64,000 nucleotides of DNA, from NCBI GenBank assembly GCA_937928595.1, contig CALGJV010000025.1, positions 93,877 to 157,876 on the forward strand. Direction: 5' to 3'. This DNA comes from an uncultured Phycisphaerae bacterium (GTDB lineage: Bacteria; Planctomycetota; Phycisphaerae; UBA1845; Fen-1342). Positions within the stretch are counted from its first letter, which is position 1, and each line of letters starts with the position of its first letter. Shown piece by piece: positions 55,179 to 64,000 of this stretch. Made by a program: the position numbers and the translations under genes. Under the pieces are notes generated by a model, which had not been told where the DNA came from, did no database searches, and worked only from the letters and a program-made list of their open reading frames with translations.

Positions 55179-56287
55179 GTCGCGACAGGCATCACGACGT
55201 ACAGGAACTCGTCCCGGTTACCGCCCAGCAGCACCCCGGGCCGAAAGCCCTCCGTGAGCTCGATCTGAACCTCCTCGCTCGTCAGCGCCTTGAGCGCGTC
55301 CCCGAGGAAGGACGGGTTGAAGCCGATCTCCACCGGCTCCCCCTCGAACTCGATGGCCATTTCGTCGCGGGCATCGCCCTGTTCCGGCGAGTTGCTCGTG
55401 ATGACCAGTAGGTCCTTCGTGAACGCCAGCTTCACCGCGCGGGCCTCGTCTGTGGTCAGCAGCGCCGCCCGCCGCACGGCGCCGTAAAATTCCAGCCGGT
55501 TAAGCTTCGCCCGGCGCGTCGCCTCCGTCGGGATCACCTCCTCGTACTTCGGGAACGTACCCTCGACCAGCGCCGTGCTCAGCGTCCGCTCGCCGCTTCG
55601 CAGGATAAGCTGGTTCGGCGTGACCTTCGCCCCGATCACCCAGTCCTCGGCCTCGCGTGCCGGTACAAAGACGCGCTCGAACGCGCTCAGCGCCTTCGAC
55701 GGCACGATCACCTTGAAGTCCGCGCTGCGGGCCCCCGCCAGCGGCCCGCCCGCCCGCGCTAGCCGCCGCCCGTCCGTCGCCACCAGGTACAGCCGCTTCC
55801 CCTGCTTCTCCCACAACACCCCGTTGATCGCGTACCGGCTCGTCTCGCGCGCCGCCGCGTACAGCGTGAGGCCGACCATCCGGTGCAGGCGATGGCCGTC
55901 GATCGCCAGATCCGACTCCTCCTCGAACGTCGGCACCGCCGGGAAGTCCGCCTCCGGATGCACGAAGATCCGGTACTCGCTTCGCCCTCCCTTGATCAAG
56001 CAGTGGCGTTCGTCAGACTCCAGCCGCACCTCGGCATCCGGCATCTCGCGCACGATCTGGAGCAGCCGCTCCGCGGGAACGACCACCCCCCCTCCCTTCT
56101 CCACCTTGAACGCACGGACCGCCAACCGCGCCGACACCTCACCGTCGGTCGCAGCCATCTGGAGGGCGTCTCCCTCCGTCGTCAGTTGCACGCACCCCAA
56201 GATCGGCTTCGGCGTGCGAGTGCTCGTGACGGCCGTGATCGCGGTCAGCGCATCCACGAACTCCAGTCGAGGCAGACGAGTTTTCAT
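55175..56287 (-). CDS. dnaN: DNA polymerase III beta clamp
   Basis: Sliding clamp of 370 residues with three repeated domains. Motifs seen are RTPKPILGCVQL, MAATDGEVSARL, VATDGRRLARA, VIPSKALSAFERV and the C-terminal YVVMPVAT near the usual peptide-binding pocket. Length is normal. AGGGA precedes the ATG. It is separated from dnaA by 448 bp, the only real gap in the replication block. Confidence 0.95.
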   Translation of the reverse strand: MKTRLPRLEFVDALTAITAVTSTRTPKPILGCVQLTTEGDALQMAATDGEVSARLAVRAFKVEKGGGVVVPAERLLQIVREMPDAEVRLESDERHCLIKGGRSEYRIFVHPEADFPAVPTFEEESDLAIDGHRLHRMVGLTLYAAARETSRYAINGVLWEKQGKRLYLVATDGRRLARAGGPLAGARSADFKVIVPSKALSAFERVFVPAREAEDWVIGAKVTPNQLILRSGERTLSTALVEGTFPKYEEVIPTEATRRAKLNRLEFYGAVRRAALLTTDEARAVKLAFTKDLLVITSNSPEQGDARDEMAIEFEGEPVEIGFNPSFLGDALKALTSEEVQIELTEGFRPGVLLGGNRDEFLYVVMPVAT

Positions 56288-56735
56288 GGTCTCGCGTCCC
56301 TGCCAGAAATCCCGTGCGCAAACCTAGCTGCCGGACTCCGCGCACACCCGGTGCGCGCCCGCCCGGCGGCGCGAATCCGCCGCGTGTTTTTACTCGAAAA
56401 CCGCCTAACTCGCCACTCCCCCTAGGGTTTCGCGCGAGCCCCCCAAACCGCTCAAGTAGGTTGGCCGCAGCGGCCGATAGCCGATAGATAGGTAGTGCAC
56501 AGTACCGAGGGCGTGATGACGGGGACTTCTGAGCAATCAATTCGGTTGTCGCTCCCTTCTTAGGCCCTGTGTGTCCTGTCATCTTCATCCGCTGCGGTTG
56601 GAAAACCCTGGGGGACAAGCTTTTATGACGGTGCCCGGAGTCGGTGACCCTGTGTGCGGCGCCGCTGGGTTGCTGACCGGAAGCGCGCTGCGGGCGGCCT
56701 CCCCGACAGAAAGGGGGCCTGCGCGGACTCGCCGG
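56288..56735. other. 448-bp dnaA-dnaN intergenic region, origin candidate
   Basis: Intergenic space within the replication block, where oriC often lies. By eye it has no TTATCCACA-type box on either strand. The closest AT-rich parts are around 56385-56402 (TTTTTACTCGAAAA) and 56618-56627 (AAGCTTTTAT). A hairpin GGCCGcaGCGGCC and a tandem CCGATAG pair lie at about 56463-56487. It must carry the dnaN promoter if dnaN is not read from dnaA. Origin function is unproven. Confidence 0.4.
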
Positions 56736-58091
56736 CTACGTGTGCGCGAGGAGTTTTGACCGGAGCTGTGACACGACCTGTGCGAGGTTCCCATCGCTGC
56801 TGAGGGCGGCCTCGATCGTCCGCTCCGCGTGCAGCACGGTTGAGTGGTCGCGCCCGCCGAAATGCATCCCGATTTCCTCGAGGCTGAGCGGCGTCAGCTT
56901 GCGGGCGAGGTACATCGCGACTTGCCGAGGGTAGGCGACGGAGCGGGTGCGTTTGCGCCCGAGGAGTTCCTGGAGGCGGATCCCGAAGTGCTTGGAGACG
57001 ATGTCGAGGATCTCGCTGACCTGGAGCGGGCGGGTCTCGCGCTGTCCTTGGGCGTGGAGCACGGCGCGCGCGGTCTCGAGGCTGAGCGGCTTACCGTTGA
57101 GCTGGGTCTCGGTGATGAGCGTCGTGAGTGCTCCCTCCAGCAGACGGATGTTGGCCTCCACGTGCTCCGCGATGAAGTCGAGCACTTCGTCGGAGATCTC
57201 GACGCCTCGCAGCCGGGCTTTCTTCTGGAGGATTGCGTGGCGCGTCTCCCGGTCCGGTGGATCAATCTGCGCGACCAGCCCCCACTTGAAGCGGCTGACC
57301 AAGCGGTCCTCGAGCGTCGGGATCTCCGTGGGCGCCTTGTCGGCCGACAGCACGATCTGCTTGCGCGCCTGGTACAGCACGTTGAACGTGTGAAACAGCT
57401 CCTCCTGCGTGGACTCGCGATTGGCGAGGAACTGCACGTCGTCGATCACGAGCAAGTCGGCCTGCCGCGCCGACTCGCGGAACGGCTGGAGTTCGCCGCT
57501 CGCGATCGCCCGCACGAAGTCGTTGATGAATGTCTCGCAGGTCACGTAGACCACCCGCAGGTGCGGGCTGCGCCGCAGCACCTCGACGCATGCGGCTTGC
57601 AGCAGGTGCGTCTTTCCGAGTCCCGACGCGCCGTGCACGAACAGGGGGTTGTACAGCGTCCCGAGCTGGCCGCAGATCGCGCCGCAGGCCGCATGTGCCA
57701 GCCGGTTCGAGGCGCCGACCACGAACTGCTCGAAGGTGTAGTCGGCGGACAGCGGCATCTCGGTCAGGACGTGCGCACGGCTATCGCCGGCGGGCCGCGC
57801 GGTCATCGGGCTCGTGAAGTTCACGGTGACGAGATGACCCGTGAGCTTCATCGCGGCGCGCGCGAAGGCGTCACGGCAGTGCTCGCGGAGATAGTGCGCC
57901 TGCGCCGCGTCGTCGACCTGCACCTCCAGCGTTCCACGGTCCGGCTGCGCGGGGCGCAACTGGGCGAACCAGGCCCGGTACAGGCCTGGTTCATCCCCTT
58001 GGACCGTGAGCAGCAATCGGTCCCAGTCGAGCGTCGGCTCGTGGGGCATGCGTAGTCCGTGACTTTCTCCTCCGCGCGACCCGGTGGTCAC
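56736..58091 (-). CDS. dnaA: Chromosomal replication initiator DnaA
   Basis: Initiator ATPase of about 451 residues. Domain III has Walker A HGASGLGKTHLLQA, Walker B LLVIDDVQFLAN and sensor region LEDRLVSRFKWGLVAQI. Domain IV has RTRSVAYPRQVAMYLARKLT, FGGRDHSTVLHAERTI, the DnaA-box signature. Domain I is short and divergent. The start used is GTG 58091, overlapping the truD stop as GTGA; ATG 58049 (MPHEPTLDWDRL) is a fair alternative. Cotranscription with truD is likely. Confidence 0.95.
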   Translation of the reverse strand: MTTGSRGGESHGLRMPHEPTLDWDRLLLTVQGDEPGLYRAWFAQLRPAQPDRGTLEVQVDDAAQAHYLREHCRDAFARAAMKLTGHLVTVNFTSPMTARPAGDSRAHVLTEMPLSADYTFEQFVVGASNRLAHAACGAICGQLGTLYNPLFVHGASGLGKTHLLQAACVEVLRRSPHLRVVYVTCETFINDFVRAIASGELQPFRESARQADLLVIDDVQFLANRESTQEELFHTFNVLYQARKQIVLSADKAPTEIPTLEDRLVSRFKWGLVAQIDPPDRETRHAILQKKARLRGVEISDEVLDFIAEHVEANIRLLEGALTTLITETQLNGKPLSLETARAVLHAQGQRETRPLQVSEILDIVSKHFGIRLQELLGRKRTRSVAYPRQVAMYLARKLTPLSLEEIGMHFGGRDHSTVLHAERTIEAALSSDGNLAQVVSQLRSKLLAHT

Positions 58092-59353
58092 TCCGCGGAG
58101 GTCTCCGTTCCGCCGTTCCCGGACGCCTCAGCCACTGCGGATTCCGGGGTAAACAGCTCGCGCAACACGGCCGTGGCGTAGCAGCCGCGCGGCAGCGCGA
58201 ACCGCAATTCAAGATAGGGTCCGCCGTCATCCGCAGCAAGCGTGACCCCCGCTTCCGCAATGGGGAAGCGCAGGGGCCGGCGCCCGCCCTTCACGCGCAG
58301 CGGCCCCGCGTGGAACGTCTCGCGGCTCAGCCCCTCTTCCGCCAGGACGCGGGCCTCCAGTTCGGCGGGCGCCCCGTCCGGCTCCGTCATGCGATAGCCG
58401 AACAGCGGTCCGGACGGGCTGATTTCGAACTGGTCGGCGCGCGGCTGCTCGGCGGCCAGGTCGGCGACGCGGAACACGGCCCCGTTCGCGTGCCGCCAGG
58501 CCAGGTCACCGACCTGAAGCGTCCCCAGCCCAACTGGCAGGCGGGCCGCGACCACCCGGTTGAACAGGTGCGACTGGTACGCCGCCACGTAGAAGTCGCG
58601 CGTGGAGCGGTCGATCGCTCGCAGTGCCGCCCGCCGTTTCCCGCCGCTCTGCGCCAGCGCCTTCAGGGCACGGCGTTCCGTGTGGAACATCACCGGCCAG
58701 AGGCGTGCCGCGGCGGCGAACTGCCCACGGTCGTAGAGCTTGCGTGCCCGGCGGATGTCGCCGTGATCGTCGTCCGTCGGCCGGCCGAGGATCAGGTCCA
58801 GCGCCGCCTGCCAGTCCCCGTGGGCGAGCGCCTGCCCGATTCGCCAGGTGTCGCCGCGGTAGCCGAAGCGCTGGGCCCCGAAGTAGTTCGGCACGCCGCG
58901 CCCCGCGAGCTGCCGCAACGCTTCGGACAGCTCGCCGCTCCGCTCCGTCTCGGTCCCCCGCACCTTGATGACGAAGCGGTTGCCGCGCAGGTGGCCGAGG
59001 CGCAGCTTGTTGCGATGACGCGTCACTTCGCACACCCGCATTCGCGGCAGCGCCACGGCCGCGACCGTCTCCGGCGGGACGTGCTCGACCGACATCCACT
59101 GGCGCGTCACGGCCCGCGCGTCCTTCTGCCCGGCGAAACCGATCTCGTGCCGCTTCACGCCCAGCGCCCGCGCCAGGTCGTGAATCGCTTGAATCGTGCT
59201 GAGCCCGGCCTTCTCCAGCAGAAAGTACGTGTGCGTACCCTCTCCGGCGGCCGGATACAGCGGCAGTTCCTCCACGAGGAAGTCGGTGTAATCGGCCTTG
59301 ATCTGCCCGCGCAGGGGCCGGAAGTCAGCCAGCAGACGGGGCCACGCGTCCAT
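58088..59353 (-). CDS. truD: tRNA pseudouridine(13) synthase TruD
   Basis: Enzyme of 421 residues that makes pseudouridine 13 in tRNA-Glu. The catalytic Asp is in GFAGQKDARAVTRQ. GNRFVIKVRGTE, the TRUD-domain PNYFGAQRFG and FYVAAYQSHLFN are present. AAGGA precedes ATG 59353 by 5 nt; the longer frame to 59422 lies inside the upstream gene. It overlaps the GNAT gene by 29 bp and dnaA by 4 nt. Confidence 0.95.
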   Translation of the reverse strand: MDAWPRLLADFRPLRGQIKADYTDFLVEELPLYPAAGEGTHTYFLLEKAGLSTIQAIHDLARALGVKRHEIGFAGQKDARAVTRQWMSVEHVPPETVAAVALPRMRVCEVTRHRNKLRLGHLRGNRFVIKVRGTETERSGELSEALRQLAGRGVPNYFGAQRFGYRGDTWRIGQALAHGDWQAALDLILGRPTDDDHGDIRRARKLYDRGQFAAAARLWPVMFHTERRALKALAQSGGKRRAALRAIDRSTRDFYVAAYQSHLFNRVVAARLPVGLGTLQVGDLAWRHANGAVFRVADLAAEQPRADQFEISPSGPLFGYRMTEPDGAPAELEARVLAEEGLSRETFHAGPLRVKGGRRPLRFPIAEAGVTLAADDGGPYLELRFALPRGCYATAVLRELFTPESAVAEASGNGGTETSAE

Positions 59354-59912
59354 GGGCGTCCTTCGGCAGCGCGCGCCACTCGTCCCGCGGCAGCGCCAGG
59401 AGCACGACGTCGCGGTACGCACCGCGCTTCCAGTACTTCTGCGGCTGGCGGCCGACCTCGCGGTAGCCGCTGCGCTCCAGCGCCCGCAGGGCCCCGACGT
59501 TTTCCGCCAGAACCTCGGAGTACAGCATCCGCAGCCCCAGCACCTCGAACGCGTACCGCGTCCGCACCGCGATGGCGTCGGTTCCCAGCCCTCGGTTCCA
59601 CAGACCCCGCCGGCCGATGATCGTCCCGGTCACGCCCGTGCCGTGGCGGAAGCTGATCCGGTGGATGCCGGCGAAGCCGACGTGCTCCTCCGGCTCGTCG
59701 CGCGTCTCGATCGCGAAGGCCACGTCCGTCTCGTTCGGCCGCGACGCCCGGCTGAAGTAGTCCTCCTCCATCAGACGCGTGAGCGGCAGATCACCCATCA
59801 GCGTCCACTGCGTCACCTCCGGGTCGTTCAGCCACCGCAGCGCGTTCTCGAAATGCCGGTCGCGGTCCAGCGGCACCAGCCGGATCTTCTCGCCCACCCA
59901 GCCTGTGATCAT
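59325..59912 (-). CDS. GNAT-family N-acetyltransferase
   Basis: Protein of 195 residues of the RimJ/RimL-like GNAT group. It begins GEKIRLVPLDRD and has VGFAGIHRISFRHGTG, the acetyl-CoA loop IGRRGLWNRGLGTDAI and ENVGALRALERSGYREVG. GGAG lies 7 nt before ATG 59912; upstream Arg-rich residues in the same frame are not supported. Substrate may be a protein N-terminus or small amine. Confidence 0.9.
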   Translation of the reverse strand: MITGWVGEKIRLVPLDRDRHFENALRWLNDPEVTQWTLMGDLPLTRLMEEDYFSRASRPNETDVAFAIETRDEPEEHVGFAGIHRISFRHGTGVTGTIIGRRGLWNRGLGTDAIAVRTRYAFEVLGLRMLYSEVLAENVGALRALERSGYREVGRQPQKYWKRGAYRDVVLLALPRDEWRALPKDAHGRVAPSAG

Positions 59913-60053
59913 GCGCCATCTCCGCCGGCGGCCCGCCCCGCCGCGACTCAACGGGGCACGCCGCGCGCCCTGCCGGGCGCCGCGTTTCGCAGCGGGCCAT
60001 GATACCATGATTCGGACGGCGCACGCCCGACCGGCGCCGGCAGGAGGTCTGGC

Positions 60054-60494
60054 ATGGGACCCTGGGCGTACTACAGCCCGCTGTTCTTCGGGGCGCTCCT
60101 GGTCTTCGCGATGAACGAGCCCATCCGCGGGCTGCTCGTGCGCTTCCCTCCGGCGGCCCAGTGGGCCGTCGTGGCCAGCGTCGCGCTTGTGGCCGCGATC
60201 CAGAGCCAGCTCCTGATGTTCGGCGCACAGGGCGCGTTCGCCCAGGTGCTGCCGGTCCCGGTCGGCCGGTCGCTGCGGGGCCGACCCGCGGTCGTGGCGG
60301 GCTGGCTGCTCATTCTCTGGGTCCTCCTGTCAGGGACCACGGCGCTGCTCGGGTTCGAGGAGGTGACGACGGCGGCCTACGTGACGGGCATCGCGGCCGT
60401 CGCGGCGCTGGGCCTCGCTGCGGGCATCTGGATCTGGGGCTGGCCGGCGGCGGTGCCGGACTTCGGCCGCGGCGACGGTCAGTCGCAAGATTAG
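60054..60494 (+). CDS. Small membrane protein, four hydrophobic segments
   Basis: Protein of 146 residues with hydrophobic stretches at about 6-20, 36-56, 82-100 and 107-130. No family is recognised. AGGAGG precedes the ATG at ideal spacing, which supports expression. It is divergent from the GNAT gene. Confidence 0.7.
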   Translation: MGPWAYYSPLFFGALLVFAMNEPIRGLLVRFPPAAQWAVVASVALVAAIQSQLLMFGAQGAFAQVLPVPVGRSLRGRPAVVAGWLLILWVLLSGTTALLGFEEVTTAAYVTGIAAVAALGLAAGIWIWGWPAAVPDFGRGDGQSQD

Positions 60495-60729
60495 TGCGCG
60501 TTGTGGTTTAGGGTTTATGGCGGCGCGCCGGCGGACGCCCCGCCGGCCGCGACTGACTGCGCTCCGTGCATGGCCACTTCGGGCGGGTGTGTTCCGTGCG
60601 CGATTCCGGGGGCTGCCAACAGGGGCGGGTTCCCGCTAGACTCAACGGCTTGTCAGTGATTCGGGCGGTTCACTGCGGCGGCTGCCGGATGGGCGCGCCG
60701 GCCGGCGGCGACGGCCTGGGAGGTGGATG

Positions 60730-63669
<2,940 letters not shown>

Positions 63670-63807
63670 AGAGAAGTCATCACCGGGCGGTAGTGGAACA
63701 GCCTGCATCCCTGCAGTCGTGTCCTCCCGCTGCATACACTACGGTCGCTCCCGGCATCCTGCCTCCCGCGACACTTGTACATCCCTGTACATCGTCCCTG
63801 TAAATAA

Positions 63808-63841
63808 AAACGGGGGTGACTCTTGCGAGCCGCCCCCGTTT
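63808..63841 (-). terminator. Strong intrinsic terminator of the minus-strand gene
   Basis: AAACGGGGG pairs with CCCCCGTTT; the inner part adds CTC / GAG around a TTGC loop. On the minus strand it is followed by TTTATTTA, a U-rich tail. It lies 26 bp after the stop of the repeat protein. It may also stop uvrA transcripts, since GTTTGGCTTTT follows on the plus strand. Confidence 0.85.
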
Positions 63842-63866
63842 GGCTTTTCTGGCTTAGTAAGGTTAC

Positions 63867-64000
63867 TTACTGTGCAGGAGCAGCCGGTGCAACCGGGGCA
63901 ACCGGGGCAACCGGGGCGCCGTAAGGGGCACCGTAGCCGTAAGGAGCACCGTAGCCATAAGGAGCACCGTAGCCGTAAGGACCGTAACCGTAACCGCCAT
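63867..64000 (-). CDS. Gly/Tyr/Pro/Ala repeat protein, C-terminal part only
   Basis: The 3' end of a gene whose start is beyond the window. The last 44 codons read as GYGAPY repeats (three 18-bp units) followed by APV repeats (three 9-bp units) and PAAPAQ-stop. Such tails occur on surface or envelope-associated low-complexity proteins. Third codon positions use T far more than the neighbours (GGT, CCT, GTT), possibly a mark of high expression. No domain can be named. Confidence 0.75.
   Translation of the reverse strand, partial: GGYGYGPYGYGAPYGYGAPYGYGAPYGAPVAPVAPVAPAAPAQ
63890..63974. repeat. Tandem 9-bp and 18-bp coding repeats
   Basis: Plus-strand CAACCGGGG occurs three times at 63890-63916. 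GTAAGGAGCACCGTAGCC occurs three times with single-base changes at 63921-63974. They code for APV and GYGAPY units on the minus strand and should vary in number between strains. Confidence 0.9.

Noticed and set aside
56288..56735. Individual DnaA boxes in the dnaA-dnaN gap
   Set aside because: Sites such as TTGTCCCCC or TTTTCCAAC on the minus strand differ from TTATCCACA at several key positions, so none is annotated.

Overview
The window is 64 kb of very GC-rich bacterial chromosome, densely coded on both strands. The gene content points to the Planctomycetota, most likely a Phycisphaerae-like lineage. Markers are secreted proteins ending in paired dockerin-like repeats ([15 protein letters not shown] type), a PEP-CTERM protein, a lone DUF1559-type pseudopilin, several ECF sigma/anti-sigma pairs, and DUF2961, DUF4434 and GHL10 sugar-hydrolase families. 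This placement is inferred from family content; no rRNA or tRNA was seen.

Layout. 0.5-5 kb (minus): an NTF2-like membrane protein, a TolB-like propeller protein, thiamin salvage genes tenA-thiD and a Xer recombinase. 5-10.6 kb (minus): a small coupled protein, a lipoprotein, a DsbD-type reductase and a GHL10 hydrolase with dockerin. 10.8-17.3 kb (plus): a DUF4434 protein, then a surface-protein island (PEP-CTERM propeller, internally deleted dockerin protein, pseudopilin, full-length dockerin propeller) and a GntR/LacI hybrid regulator. 17.4-19.3 kb (minus): leuC and leuD.

19.5-28.6 kb is a storage-polymer region. An alpha-glucan phosphorylase diverges from a plus-strand run of ppk2, ppk1, a CHAD-HD fusion and a Ppx/GppA exopolyphosphatase, so synthesis, probable binding and degradation of polyphosphate sit together. 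28.6-29.5 kb is a palindrome-rich non-coding stretch with a decayed IS110-type transposase. 29.5-41 kb holds a small membrane protein, a DUF1611 protein, rsfS, a leucyl aminopeptidase, a DPP IV-like peptidase, an HExxH protein, an alkaline-phosphatase-superfamily enzyme and a secreted alpha-amylase.

41-50.8 kb carries two sigma-factor modules. One has an apparent anti-sigma/pseudopilin fusion; the other is sigma, anti-sigma and PDZ protein in line. A DUF2961 protein and a 1123-residue secreted multidomain protein lie between them.

50.9-59.9 kb (minus) is the conserved replication block: GNAT, truD, dnaA, dnaN, dciA (DUF721), gyrB, pyrC, tightly packed and mostly overlapping, with dciA where recF often lies. 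The only real gap is 448 bp between dnaA and dnaN, an origin candidate without recognisable DnaA boxes. The window ends with uvrA (plus), converging across a strong terminator on a truncated Gly/Tyr/Pro repeat protein. The most unusual items are the polyphosphate/CHAD cluster, the anti-sigma/pseudopilin fusion, the internally deleted dockerin paralogue and the IS110 remnant.
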